From NCBI RefSeq assembly GCF_002865645.1, contig NW_020194519.1, positions 1,733,542 to 1,797,541 on the forward strand: a stretch of DNA of 64,000 nucleotides, read 5' to 3'. Position 1 is the stretch's first letter; the number at the start of each line of letters is the position of its first letter. A program made the translations under genes and the position numbers. Positions 33,261-46,315 of this stretch are shown one piece after another. Source of the stretch: Hyaloscypha bicolor E. Its lineage: Eukaryota; Ascomycota; Leotiomycetes; Helotiales; Hyaloscyphaceae. The notes beneath the pieces were generated by a model. It saw nothing but the letters and a program-made list of their open reading frames with translations, was not told where the DNA came from and ran no database searches.

Positions 33261-34393
33261 GGCGATGAAAAAACGTGTAGTCGGTGGAAAGTTGAAATCG
33301 GGCGAAAGCGTTAGCTTTTGAAGGTGTTCAAATTGTTTGTGTGTGAATCAGGAGCAGTGGTGATTGTGCGATGCGATGGGGAAAGGATGACGTTGCGGAG
33401 GATGAGGTGCTGGACTCATTAGCGGGTTTCATTTTAGTTGATCGACCAAGCCACGACAAGCACTTCTCGATGGAGTCACATGCAATACGCAAACGGCCCC
33501 TTGCAACTCTCCTGCGACAGCTTGAACCATGGGAATTAAGAACAAGGATCGAAATTCCATACGAAGTGAAGAATATTGAATTTATTTAGAAATTTCTGTG
33601 CTCTGTTCCCTTCACAACCTGAATTCTTACTTCCACCACAACAAAATGACGACTGCTTATTTAGTCTGCTTCGGTCCAGCCACTTCAGCACGGAGCTCAT
33701 GAAATTGGTCTGGGCATTGTACGTCATCCCAAATCATTGAACCACTGGCTTGCCAAAGGATAATACTTCACACTTTAGATGAAGAAATATCCTGGAAGTA
33801 CTGGAAGGCCGCACCAGGGGTTGCTCACGAGTCTCTATTATGATAGGGACGTCACATATCAAAACATTGCCATTGTTCCCGGAGCTGCCGTGAAGGACAA
33901 GACCAAGTTTTGAACTGGGAACGACCGAAATCTTTGCCCTCGGAACTTGTAGGAATAAAACTAGCTATTGACTCGCTATTGATGTAATTATGATCCAAAA
34001 TCTCCAGTTGTAGCCTCACTACATGATTTCGAAGTTGAGTGGGCGTGTGAAGAAGAATGCCCCTAGTCCAAATGCGTGCGTCTAAGCGAATGGGGCGGCC
34101 TGAGCGCATGCGCATGGGGTTCATCGTCCCTTCAACAACAGAATGGTAAACAACAGAGAGCCGACAACTTCAACAACCCAACGCCAACTCGACGGCACCG
34201 ACGATTGACTCCTGTCCGAGTCCCTGTTTGGATACTGAGAGGCATAATCACTCCTTTGACGCGATTATATCCCCCAGGAACCACAGCCCCAGCGAAAGCC
34301 CATGTTACCACCGGTCGCAACATAAACAACAGTTCCTCAGCCACTTGGAAAACCGGCCCACCCGCGCACAACTCAAAATTATTCCTATTTTCC
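33261..34393. promoter_or_regulatory. Shared region between Yop1 and RFX
   Basis: The genes diverge, so both promoters lie in this 1.1-kb stretch. Several small ORFs overlap but none has a motif. No specific site can be named. Confidence 0.4.
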
Positions 34394-37075
34394 ATGGATA
34401 TCATGGGTGAGCTTGCATTACCCAATCCTCTGCCAATGCGCGGTTGATTACGCCTCTAGATCCATTGAAAGCGCATGCTAATTGCACCAAACAATAGCAG
34501 ATCAACCATCGATGGACATCAAACCTCCAAACCCGCGGTCTCGCTCCAACACTGCTGTATCGAGTAAGAGCAGAAAGCGCCCTCTATCTCGGGCCTCTAC
34601 GACCAGCGTACATAGCGGGGCTACTCAACCTCTTCTTGAACAACAACTTGTGGACACAGCCGCCGAGTTCCAGAAACAATGGTATGATGCAAATACACAG
34701 GCACAACAGCGATACGAGACCTTGAATCAACAGATGTCTCCCGAAGATATGGTGATTCATTCGGCTGCCCAACTCCAGAACCCTCGCGAATATGAAATAG
34801 ACCCAGCACTTGGTGACGCCCCGCACAATCCGATGACATATCCACAGGATGGTTCCTACAGGTCTGATATAGGACGTCAATCTATTCCCGGGGAAGGATA
34901 TGGTGCAAACTATGGAGAGGGAGACAGCCAAATGATGGAAGGCCGCAGCGACGAGCAAGATGAAGTGGACTCGTTGGCAGGAACAAGTGGTCCTGCAAAG
35001 AAAGCTTCGAAATCAAGCGCAGCAAATGAACTGGAGATGAGACAACTCTTCCACGCAAACAAACATCGGTCTTTACCAGAAGTGGCAACTGAACTTCATG
35101 GTAATGAGCGAGGACCACAATCCGAACGACAACGTCAAGTGTTTGCCATGCTTTGGTACGTTCTGCCATCCTCTCCACATATCAAACACTCATGACTAAT
35201 CAAGCATCGTAGGATTAATCAAGTTTGTGATAAAGGAAAGGGTTCTGTACCAAGAGGCCGAGTATATGCGAACTACGTATCCAGATGCGCGACGGAGCGA
35301 GTCACTGTACTGAATCCTGCCTCGTTCGGTAAACTCGTCCGAGTTCTATTTCCTGGCCTGAAGACCAGAAGACTGGGGGTACGTGGTGAATCCAAGTACC
35401 ACTACGTTAACTTCAGTTTGAAAGACGATCAACCAGAATTGACGGAAGCTCAAAAACATCAAGCAATCCCCTCTTTTGTGGAAGCACCGAGTTTCGCGAC
35501 CAGCTTCAGGTACGTTTCCTCTGAGTATCACGGCATTAACTCTCCGCTCACTTCTATAGTCAAAGTATGGCATCTCAAGTACAATATCCGATGGATAGAG
35601 CAGCATTCCCGTCGCCTGATATTCCTCAAATCCCCGAGCCGCCCAAAATTCAACGCAACGAAGGGTATATCAGACCTCATAGTCTTTACCATCAGCCAGA
35701 GATCCTTGGCATTCCACAGCTTGAAGCCAGCACCAGCAAGATGTCTCAACAGCTTCACTTTTCACCTCCGAGTGAGCCAATGGCCCAGGAATATGAGCCC
35801 ATCTCTCTTCCCAAGATTGAACCTCACGTTCCTGCAGGCACAGATCCTGATTCTGCGACTGCTCTGACGGCACTTTATCGCTCCCACTGCACCTCGCTGG
35901 TTGATGCCCTCCGCTTCTGCAAGGAAAAGACATTCTTCCACTTGTTCACTTCATTCCATGGTACCCTCACAATGCCAGTTCAGAAGCTCTTCGCAAATCC
36001 TGCCATTGCCCCGTGGATTGAAGAGTGCGATTTCGTCATGTATCAGAAGATGATGCGCGTAGTAGCACCATTAACCCTCCAGGTCGCTCCTAAACCCGTC
36101 CTGGACACCTTGCGCAATATCTCAGAGCGATTAGTTCCACACATCCGAACCTCATTTCAAGGCCACCCCAGTCATGTTGTTGACGCGAAAGTCGCTCCGG
36201 CAACACTCTTTGCCGGACTACTAGATCGTGAATTAAGGGTCAACTTGACCGCTCATGCAGCAGCCAACATGCTTTCAAATCCAGCCAACCGGGACCAAAT
36301 GTATGAAGATTGGATCACAATGGTCCGCACGCGAAAAGTAGCCGAGTGTGTTCCAACGAGAGGAATGGACGATGTTGTGAATCTTCTCCTGACCGAGCTC
36401 CGCGACCTCCTCGATCCAGTCGCTGTTCCATGGGAGGTAGAAGGTATGACTCCCTATGGCGAGATGGCTCTGCGCACTGGCCGTCAGCAGCAGGCAAGCA
36501 TTCACGCCGATCAATCTACAGAAAATGTCTTGGATCGCTGGGTCAACTTTCTCGTATCCCTACCCGGCAAGTTCCCTTACGCAACTCATGCGGAAATTGT
36601 ATGGTGTGTCCAGCGAGTTGGCACCGCCGTCATGAGGGATCTGACGATAGCACAAGGCAAAAGTTTCGGTGCGTGGTGGGTGACCAAGTGCTGGATCGAC
36701 GAGATGATTTCCTTCATGGCCGAGCAAGGTGGCTTTATGGAGTATAAGACTGCCCAAGCAAATCGAAATGAGGGAGCCAATCGAAGTATCGTCAACCGAG
36801 CTGCCAGCCAGCACGAGAGCAGATACAGCAGCGGAAGCGATGACTTTCTAAGAGACAGTGGGAACGCGGAAGGAAGCGTCTCAGCCCCTCGCCCAATGGA
36901 TGTTACCAGTCAAGCAGCTATGAATGCTGCCGCCGGCCATGATGATAGCGGCATTGGAATCCGAACTCCCGATGAAGACTTTACGATGGGAAAGTATGAA
37001 TTTAGTCGAGGCGACTCTCAGCCGCATCTTGGGAATGACCTTACGCTCTCGATGCCGCAAGCTTCGGTGGTGTAG
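34394..37075 (+). CDS. RFX-family transcription factor
   Basis: Winged-helix regulator of the RFX/Crt1 group; fungal members control DNA-damage-linked genes and cell division. Four exons: 34394-34406, 34498-35155, 35213-35509 and 35560-37075, with introns of 91, 57 and 50 bp. The first exon encodes only four residues plus one base (MDIM), then ADQPSMDIKPPNP; the later ATG at 34510 is a fallback start. The product is 827 residues. The RFX DNA-binding domain spans residues about 200-310: RQRQVFAMLWINQVCDKGKG, GRVYANYVSRCATER, SFGKLVRVLFPGLKTRRLG, RGESKYHYVNF. It is rebuilt exactly across the second intron. The carboxy half has the dimerisation-type helices seen in fungal RFX proteins, then a serine-rich tail. 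Firm as RFX. Confidence 0.94.
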
Positions 37076-38142
37076 GGTTCGCTCGCTCATGGGAGGCTAT
37101 CATTCCAGCATCAAAAATGATTATATGGCGCAGCATTGTTCTTTATCACTCTAGGGACGGCGGATTGAAGGAGAAACAAAGGAAATCTTTACGACTCGGA
37201 CGACGAAATGACTTGGCTGTAGATTGGATGGAACGGGTGTACAATTGGGTTGGACTACTTGCTTTTGTATGACGAGAACTAGTTATACGCTTTGGTTGCG
37301 TTGCTGTTCTTCTTCGAGGCCTATCTTTGGGTTCTTTTTTTTTGGAGCGTTGGTTATCATGGGACGCAAAGAATATCCTCGAACACTTGAGGTGTTTTTA
37401 TTATATTGGAAGCTTTTGTATTTATGCTTAGCAAGAAGAAGCCTCTAAGAAGCCAGTACAAGAATAATCATTGTTTACTATAAATTGCACTTTTCACGTG
37501 CGTCGCTGCGCGACAGAAATGAGGTCGCTTATGTTCGTGGCTCCGGGCAACAGTCTTCCAACTCGTCGACTTACAACTACAGTCTCAGGTTCACACCACT
37601 CACTCACTAGTGGAAACATCAGCCGCCACCCTCACAACATTTTCTCACGATATCTCTCGCCATCTCCGGCTGAGTGGCTGAGTGGCTGACAGCACTTTGT
37701 CTAACCTCACAATGGCAACAAACCCTTCCGATGGCTTGCTGGCCTTGAATGCGGACGCAAATGCGACTAACATTCAATTCCAAATTGCTTACTTCTATAA
37801 AGCGTTGACTGCGCACCTTGGCACCTAACAGCGAGTACTGCTTCTGCATGCCTATTCAGCGGACGGGTGAAGTTTATGTCAGGCACTGTTCTGCTCTTCC
37901 ATGCCTCTGGCCACCTGGCGATCGAGGAATTGATAGGCTTATCTTAGCGTCAGATAGAGTCACCCATCCGATTTCGCTTGCAGAAAATAAAAGCGGGACA
38001 GCCATTTTCAGGAACCGCAAATCTTATGACTCGTCCTCTTTCCTTTCCTTCTGTACATAACACTCTCACTCGCTCTTTGACTGGCATTGGATTCATTGAA
38101 TTGGATACCGGCCGTGCCTGCAGAAAGGGCACCCACTGGACA
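37076..38142. other. RFX 3' flank and aspartokinase promoter
   Basis: About 1 kb with no gene-like ORF. There is a CACGTG hexamer near 37496 and a GCTGAGTGGCTGAGTGGCTGA short tandem near 37669-37689. The frame of the aspartokinase exon is open upstream to 37978. Confidence 0.45.
38027..38032 (+). promoter_or_regulatory. Possible CpcA/Gcn4 half-perfect site
   Basis: ATGACTCGT contains the TGACTC core of the general amino acid control element, about 115 bp before the aspartokinase ATG. One base differs from the ideal palindrome. Control of aspartokinase by the Gcn4/CpcA system is known in fungi; this site itself is inference. Confidence 0.3.
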
Positions 38143-39982
38143 ATGAGTAAGGAAGCGGCACTGCCCAGTGGGACTGGAATAGTGGGGGAGGCGACGGTGG
38201 AGGGGAAGAGGGAGGGGTCGCAGTCGAGGTGGAGGAATGATTCTGAGGCGGGGTGGGTGGTGCAGAAGTTTGGGGGCACCAGCGTGGGGAAGTTTGCGGT
38301 CAATATTGCGGAGGATATTGTGAGGTAAGTTTCGTGCATGGGTTCTCTGCCAATTGGGCTCGAAAAGGAAGTCTGAGGCAGGCTAACGGAGGGAATTTTG
38401 CAGGGCGGGCTTGAAGGAGCATAGGATCGCGGTGGTTTGCTCGGCGAGGAGTACGGGGAAGAAGGTCGAGGGGACTACGAGTCGGTGAGTTCTGGATTGG
38501 GTGTGGAAAAGTCATCTTGTTTTCATTCGGCTCGCAGCCTATGTTCGTGAAAGCTGACGGTTTCCCCGCAGGTTATTAGAGATCTACGGCGTCCTGCAAG
38601 AAGTCAATTCTGTCAAAGACACCGAGTCAGTACACTACGAAAGCCTTGTCAACGAGTACGAAAGATTGGTCGGTGTCATCTGCGCAGACCATGTCAATGC
38701 AGCGAAAACAGATATTCGAGATGAAAATATACGGGCCGAGCTCATAAAAGAGACGGAAGGTGAATGCAGAGAGATTATAGACTATAGAATTGCCGCTGAA
38801 AGGTGGCATTTGGAGATCGACGGCAGGAGTAAGGATCGAATCGTTAGCTTTGGGGAGAAACTGAGCAGTCGTTTCGTCACCGCGCTGTTGCAGGATAGAG
38901 GAGTCGAGGCCGAATACGTCGATCTTTCCGATGTTGTACATTTCAAGACCTCGAAAGGGCTGGACTTGGCATTTTATATGGAGATGGCCGCTGCTCTCCG
39001 AGAAAAGGTCAAGGCTTGCGAGGAAAGGGTACCCGTTATCACAGGTTACTTTGGCACTGTGCCTGGCGGATTGATGGATGGTGAAATTGGGAGAGGATAC
39101 ACAGATCTCTGCGCGTCTCTGGTCGCAGTTGGGATCAAAGCAGATGAGCTACAAGTTTGGAAAGAAGTGGATGGTATCTTCACCGCCGATCCAACGAAAG
39201 TTCCCACCGCACGACTCCTTCCAACAATCACTCCTTCAGAAGCAGCCGAGTTGACATTCTACGGCTCCGAAGTCATCCACCACCTCACTATGGACCAAGT
39301 CATCCGTGCCACACCGCCCATCCAGATCAGAATCAAGAACGTCAAGAATTCTCGTGGAAACGGTACAATCGTACTCCCAGACGCAAAGCTCACCTCGACA
39401 CAGCTATCCCATAACAGAAGCTTTAGTGCCTTATCACTATCAGCTAGGAAAACACCAAAGAGACCGACAGCCGTCACCATCAAGGATAAAATCTCTGTCA
39501 TCAACGTCCATTCCAATAAACGCTCCATCTCTCACGGTTTCTTCGCAAAAGTATTCTCCATCCTAAACAAGCGGCAGTTATCAGTGGATCTGATCTCGAC
39601 CTCCGAAGTCCACGTATCTATGGCCATCCACTCAGCAAACATCTCAGACGAAGATCTACAAAAGACAAAAGAGCAACTAGAAGAGTGTGGCGAGGTCAGT
39701 ATACTGAATCAGATGGCCATCTTAAGTTTGGTCGGCGCGGATATGAAGAACATGATTGGCATTGCGGGTCGCATGTTCAGTACATTAGGGGAAAATAATG
39801 TCAATATTGAGATGATATCACAAGGCAAGCCCCCCTCCTTCCCTCTTCGCCTCCTTTGATCACATGCAGCTAACTGGATAATAGGAGCGAGTGAAATCAA
39901 TATATCCTGCGTTATAGATGCATATGAGGCCACGAGGGCCATGAATATATTGCATACAAATCTTTTCACATTCCTCGAATAG
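38143..39982 (+). CDS. HOM3: Aspartokinase
   Basis: First step of the threonine/methionine pathway: phosphorylates aspartate. Four exons: 38143-38324, 38404-38484, 38572-39824 and 39885-39982, giving 537 residues. Introns are 79, 87 and 60 bp; the last has a GC donor (GCAAGC) with a normal AG acceptor and a GCTAAC branch. The kinase motif VVQKFGGTSVGKF lies near residue 39-51, and IAVVCSARSTGKKVEGTTSR is built across two introns. Then come SFGEKLSSRFVTALL, VPVITGYFGTVPGGLMDGE, WKEVDGIFTADPTKVP and SEVIHHLTMDQVIRA. Two ACT regions end the protein (KISVINVHSNKRS and the final ISQGASEINISCV). The start is the first ATG with a plausible leader; the true ATG could be upstream. Feedback control by threonine is expected from the ACT region. 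Confidence 0.95.
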
Positions 39983-40693
39983 AAGAAGCCAGTCAGAACA
40001 GGAAAGAGTGCTTCTTTTGCATATGGAGGAAGTTTGGGTCATCATGAAAATAAAGGAAGGCGTCTGATGTTTGATGCATCTTTGGGATCGGAGCATATTC
40101 GTCACTATTGTGACCAAAAACCGAAGGTGTTTATAGGTGGATGAAGAGAGATTGAGCTATTTTCCTTGGAAAATTAAGAAGTGTCGCTCTGTTTGTTGCA
40201 TATGAGTCTACCCACGATCAAGCTGGCGGTGACTTGAAGTTTGATGGCCATGGCTCCAAAGAGCATTTTCATGTATCCGCAGATGATGTCTCTTTTCGAA
40301 AGAGGGGGAGTTTGCGTCGAGTAAGCGGGCAAAGGGGTTCGAATCTCGTTCAATTTTCACATTATCCCCTTCTCCATGAAAAGCCCTCGCAGGCACACTG
40401 ATTTTGAGGGGAAAGCTTGTCTAAGCTCGCCAACTCGAAGGCCCTTAAGACACCAAGTTACTAAGCGCTAAAAAGCAAGCTAAGACAAAAATGACGAGCT
40501 TGACGGGGTCGTGAGATAGAAGGATCTTTATTATGAAAGACTCTCAGAACACATCTACGAAGATTAACTACAGAAAAACTTTTGCTTTGGTCAACAGCTC
40601 AACATCGTGTCGGATTTTTCTTCGCGCTTCAATCTATTCTTAGTTTGAATTATGCCAACGAGATATCAAACTTGTTTTTCTTAATGGAGTCAA
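39983..40693. other. Intergenic downstream of aspartokinase
   Basis: No gene is seen. A GGGGTTCGAATCTCG stretch near 40335 resembles a tRNA T-arm but its stem does not pair. Confidence 0.4.
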
Positions 40694-43600
40694 TGATGAG
40701 GGTGTCTACCAAATCGAGAAGTCATGGCCTCGATGCCTGCTCGTTCTCAAATCACGATCGAGACGTTCCTTCCTCCCAAACATCACCGCCTTCCAAGCCG
40801 AGGACGCTCCGTCCTTATGCCCGCGCAACACTAGATCAAAGCCAATCTCCCACATTTCTGTCTCTGCGTCCCCTCCTCTTTATCTTCGTCCCCTTTTCCT
40901 CAATACCCTTCTTCTTCGACCACTCATCGGAGGCATCACCTCTCCACTTCTAGGCACCACCGGTTCGCATAGTCTCGAGCTCAAGACCTCCACCTTCACA
41001 CGGCTATATCCATTGGCAACTCCAATTGCAGTCGAAGGCGTGGACTGGATTGAATCCTCGCCACTCCGAAATACTGATACAAGGTCGGCAGGGCGTGACG
41101 TGCGAATTTTGACTGCAACGGCTCTGAGTGTCTTTGGCATTTCCGAGACTTTTACCCTACTCTTTTCAGGGATTTTTTCTCTCTCTTTGCTCACGATCAG
41201 CGTTCAATTTCATGTATGGAAGATAATTTCTCTAGCATCCTCCTCCCGGCAAAAGTCCAAGAACGAAGCGAGCATCTTCTCCTTCGGAATCGTCAATCCT
41301 CTCATACGAACCTTCAGGCGACGCCACCTGATTCATTCCGGCCTCCCGGCGACATGCTCCCTTAGCTCAATTGAAACGTACTGGACATCCCGAACATTCG
41401 CCGGCAGCTCTCACAACACCATGCTCTCATGGGTCGAAAGAACATTCTTGTACCACGGAACCTACGCCTGAAGTTACTGCCATCACATCTCAACTACCTC
41501 TTTTCTGACGATTCCCTCACATTCAACGCTCTCACGTGTGAGATTCACGACGTCTATGAAATCTTCCGACGACTCTTCCTCGGCGATAAGGATTCGGGTT
41601 GCAATACCAAGTCTATGGTGTTACTTGGTCACTCAAAGAATTACCCTTTCCAGTCGGAGCCTATAGATGCCGAAAAGAAAGAAGCCTCGCCCTGGTTCTG
41701 AATCAGGTATACAAGCCCAAATGTAGGTAGTGCTGTATAGCATTGACACACGGCAGCTATACCGCTGCGTTCGTACCACCAGTGCACAACAAACCTCTTC
41801 ACGGAGAGTTTCCCTGGTGGAATCTTCCCTTCACACCAGAAACCACCAATCCACTATTGTCTTCCGTCTTTTTGGAACTTTTTCAGTCCTCCTCTATCCC
41901 TTCTGGCTACAAAATATGCCATCAGAGAGCAGCGAGCCGTCCGTCAGAACATGCAACTCCTATGCGATCCTGCCGCACAACCTCGCAAAAGTAAGAGCAA
42001 CACAATGCATGCAAGATCCCATGCCGCCGACCGAGGTGGCAATGCCATCGTCAGTCCTTGCTTGGCGGCTCGTGTACCACAACACATGCAGAGCTGCTAT
42101 TCGGAAGTGCATGCCCGCTTCCGGTGTCAATGTCACATCCGGCCACTGCGAAATGCTGTGGTACGATCATGCAGTACATTTAAGGGGCTCAGAAAACTTT
42201 GAGACAAATCTTGAGGAAACGGCAAGGCCATTCTTGAAAGCATAGACTAGAAAACGTGGTGGCTGGTTGGCAGTTTATATAGGTCTAACGAAGCGGCTTG
42301 GTATTCAAGCCATCAAAGACAATGTGGAGCTGGCATAGTGTCTCGAGCACACTTGCCCACCAGAAAATTAAGGAGATATTGAGCAATGCGCGATCAATGA
42401 TGCTGTGTTGCGATACACAACTCCTGTTCTGGCTCTGCATGCCGCTCCACCAAATGCTGTGTGCGGAGCCGGCCGAGATAGCACGACTCCAACACCGTAT
42501 CGGTCCGTTCACTTGAGAATGACAATAGAGATGCTACAAATATTTGGAAGCATCCCTGGATATCTATCAACTGACTCTATGGAAAGAAGGCGGGAGAGAC
42601 GTCGGAGCGGATGGCCAACGGCCGGGAGAAAGTGACCTGCCACAGCGTATTTCCCGTGAGAGCGATGTTTACCTTGACGGGCCGGCTTGTAGACACTGGG
42701 CTGAGAAGAGGACACCGAATGGCTTCGTTGCGTGGCGGCATCGTACAGGAGAGTTGTTTGATACGCCTCCGCATGTATATGCTGTGAAGGCAGCACTCGG
42801 AACGTCCAGTGTCGTGCAACAAGAAGCCTACCCCTTTCTCCCAAATCCCCCATCTTCCAGGCCAGTTCGGATGCGATAGCTTCATATCATCTAGTGTAAT
42901 CGAAGAGCTCGTGCACTCCGTGGGGGTGGGGAATCTCAGCAGTGCCGGGCCAGCTCAGATTGGGAGCCTTAGAAGCCTTGGAAGGCGAATGGAGTCAATG
43001 GGAGCAAAAGTCGACGATGGTCGTTATCTCGATCCTTGAGCGCCTCCCGGCCTTTAAGATCCTTACAGTACAACTGCCTGTTTGAGACCCCTGAAGCGGA
43101 GCTCGGGGGCAAATAGCGCCTGGAGATGATGCAAATCGCTGCCGAGGGGGCTCAGGCGAGGAAAATTCAACCTCATCCCGCCTCTTCATCTCGGGGTCAC
43201 CTTCTACAACGGCGAGACTCGGACTATTGGCAAAGCGGTCGAGTAGCACTGTGAGCTATTGAAGAGATCAAGAGCCCAAGGTAATCCACTGCGAGCAACT
43301 GCTGTGGAGGGCGGCCCTTTATGCAGTTGTATGTTGTGAGAGCTCAGAGCGTGTGTGACAGCTCCACGCTAGGTTGGGCGGCAGTCGTCGGAAGTGGCCG
43401 CCTCAAGCTCGAGGCGGCACTTGCTCCACCCTCGCGTGTGATCCTACGAGGCGTTCACTACTGTATCGACCAAGGCGTGAAAAACATTCTGATTCGGTGC
43501 TGGGATTCCGATAGGGCGTTGGTGAGGAAATATTCTCCAGCCCGAGCCCCGTCCACGACAAGTGAAAGTGGTTGGTAGGTAGGACGGGAGGACAGGGTCC
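40694..43600 (+). other. ORF debris, possible decayed gene(s)
   Basis: Several plus-strand frames (about 40694-40953, 41013-41471, 41429-41701, 41730-42245, 42544-42879 and 43321-43578) follow one another, each broken by stops and frame changes. They read like protein in patches (for example HLNYLFSDDSLTFNALTCEI near 41500 and ILRGVHYCIDQGVKNILIRC near 43450) but none has a family motif I can name. No intron set that I tried joins them. The stretch may hold one or more decayed lineage-specific genes, an unrecognised multi-exon gene, or simply GC-rich intergenic DNA. I cannot choose. Confidence 0.25.
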
Positions 43601-44329
43601 AGAAACTCTGCAAAATCCGTAGATCTGCTCGGGCAAGGTCTCATGCCCGTACGCAGTCGAGTCATTCGGAAGGCTTTCTTTGCAGCTTTTCGTGGAGCTT
43701 TGGCGGTGCAAAAGATAGGAGGGACTGGATGGATAAGCATCCATGTGGGATATCAGCAGCTTCTCTCTCTTGGCTTGCCTGGACCCCGCAGGAGTCGAGT
43801 GCAGTGGCTTGACAGGCACATGCCATCCATATGTTGTACTGCCTGCCTCGCCATGCGTCTCTCCCGTCTCCCCTCCATGTCAATTTAACTTTTCGTCCAT
43901 CCCACCAAATCAGTCCGGCCCACCTTTCTAGAGACTACATCCCATCCCTCTTCCAGATCTACCCATCTTCTGTCCCAAATCTCTGTTGCCTGCCGATGTT
44001 TTGTTTTGTTCATCCCCTGTTGGATTGAGCCTGGCTATCAACGGGGGCAAACATCGCTTCGATCCCGTTTCACGCCGAGCTCAGGCGCGGCCCGGAAGGA
44101 CGCGCCCATTTCCGTAGATCGCATTTGATGGGGAGGCGTGGAGAGGCTCAGCATCGTTAATACACTTATGAAACTTTGATCAAAGCTTCCTCAGACTATA
44201 TGAGGTTATGGATTTGCTGGCTGCGAGAGACGACGCGCACATATAACGACTTGAGACGTTTGCTTCGAGAGAGCAGGAGCACAGTACATTGTTTTCATAA
44301 ATAATTTCTGAAGTATATAATAGGACACC
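43601..44329. other. Upstream of the purine permease
   Basis: Promoter and leader region of the AzgA-like gene. A TATC (reverse GATA) motif is near 44037, which could be a nitrogen-control site but is a common sequence. No gene is seen. Confidence 0.4.
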
Positions 44330-46315
44330 ATGGGTTGGGTATGTGTCTCTAGGAGTTCCTTCTCTCTATCAGAGCTGATGTTGGCTGCAGGTTGAGAAAA
44401 CCAACACGGCTGTAGCCAAAAGCGTTGTTGGACGGCATTTCAGACTGGAGTTCTCGGGAGACAGACGGGAGAGGAAAGGCTCGAGATTTTTGACGGAGGT
44501 CAGAGCTGGATTAGCTACCTTCTTTGCCATGGCATACATCGTCTCAGTCAATGCTTCGATAGTTGCAAGTAAGCTATCCTATCCAGAATCTTTTCAAGTA
44601 CTTACTTCAGTTCAGATACTGGAGGCACTTGTATATGTGAAACCCCTCCAGATTTCTTCCCCAAAGATCCTTATTGCACGAATGAAAACAATCCAGCATA
44701 TGCGCCGTACATAATGTGCACCCAACAAATCAACAGAGACCTGGTCACAGGAACGGCAGCCATCTCAGCTTTGACGAGTTTCTGCATGGGACTTTTTGCA
44801 AATATGCCAATAGCATTGGCACCTGGAATGGGATTGAACGCATATTTCACATACCAAGTCGTTGGATTCCACGGCCAGGGGCTTGTGCCCTACCGTCTTG
44901 CACTTACAGCAGTGTTTGTCGAGGGCTTGATCTTCGTGGCGCTGTCCATCCTTGGTCTCAGACAATGGCTTGCACGTGCCATACCATCAAGTCTGAAGAT
45001 CGCCAGTGGAGCAGGAATAGGACTATACCTCGCTCTCATCGGGCTTACGTATAACGCGGGTATCGGTGCTATCACGGGCAGTACCGACGACCCCTTGGAA
45101 CTGGCTGGATGCATCCCCGCACATAGGGACGTGAATGGCATTTGTACCTCTGGCAAGATGCGGAATCCTACAATGTGGCTCGGCATCTTCGGCGGGGGAA
45201 TCTTCACGGCATTCTTAATGATGTACCGCATCAAGGGCGCCATCATCGCCGGGATCCTCCTTGTTTCTATCATCTCTTGGCCACGAGATTCGTCTGTGAC
45301 AGCCTTCCCACACACTCCACTGGGCGACTCCTCCTTCGACTTCTTCAAGAAAGTGGTTACCTTCCACCCCATCGAACATGTCCTCGGGGCACAGGACTGG
45401 AACATTACCGGCTCGAACGGAGGGCAGTTTGCCGTGGCGCTCATCACATTCTTATACGTCGACATCCTCGACTGCACCGGGACTCTCTACTCCATGGCTC
45501 GCTTCTGCGGCGCCATTGACGAAGACACGGGGGATTTCGAAGGCAGCGCAGTGGCATACCTGATCGACGCCATGGGAATTACGATCGGCTCCCTCTTCGG
45601 CTGCCCTCCCGTGACAGCATTCATCGAATCCGGAGCCGGCATCTCGGAAGGCGGGGCCACAGGAATCACTGCATGTGTGACCGGCCTCTGCTTCTTTATA
45701 TCAATATTCTTCGCTCCCATCTTCGCGAGTATACCGAGTTGGGCGACGGGATGTACGCTCATTCTCGTGGGCGCTATGATGGCGAGAGCTTGTACGGATA
45801 TCAACTGGCGGTACATCGGGGACTCGATCCCTGCGTTCTTGACACTGGCTGTCATGCCGTTCACATATTCGATTGCCTATGGTCTCATCACCGGCATCGT
45901 CACCTACATCATCCTCAACGTCGGCGCGTGGCTCATTGCCAAAGCATCAGGCGGCCGCATCATGCCTCACGACTACGAGCACAAAGACTACTGGACGTAC
46001 AAAGTCCGCGGTGGCTTGCTACCCGGCTGGGTGAAGCGCTTGTTCCAGGGGAAGCGAGATTTCTGGCGCGAATGGGACTTTGATGCCGAGGAGCTGACGA
46101 GTAGAGATTCGTATGCTATGGCGAAGAAGAATGGGGATGGGGATCGCGCGAGTGGGATTAGTATTTCTGCTGGTGGGGTCGGCGCGATGCCGATGTTGGA
46201 TACGGTGATTACGGGGGACCGGAATTGGGAGCCGGGGCATCCGCAGTATGGGGTGGATTTGAGTCATGAGAATATGGTAGGGGAGGCGGGCTTTAGGAGT
46301 TCGTCAAGGAGGTGA
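44330..46315 (+). CDS. azgA: AzgA-type purine permease
   Basis: Plasma-membrane symporter for adenine, hypoxanthine and guanine in the AzgA-like nucleobase transporter family. Three exons: 44330-44338 (only MGW), 44391-44568 and 44616-46315; introns of 52 and 47 bp; 628 residues. Conserved landmarks are the first helix FLTEVRAGLATFFAMAYIVS, then VNASI, a cysteine-bearing loop GGTCICETPPDFFPKD, MCTQQINRDLVTGTA, NMPIALAPGMGLNAYF and YVDILDCTGTLYSMARFCG. GCPPVTAFIESGAGISEGG follows and includes the binding-site region of the family. About 12-14 membrane segments fit. The carboxy end is a long hydrophilic tail (DGDRASGISISAGGVG). The minute first exon is supported by in-frame splicing and by a good ATG context (ACACCATGGG). 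Confidence 0.93.

Noticed and set aside
40300..40370. tRNA-like T-arm (GGTTCGAATC)
   Set aside because: The T-stem does not pair and no acceptor or anticodon arm fits.
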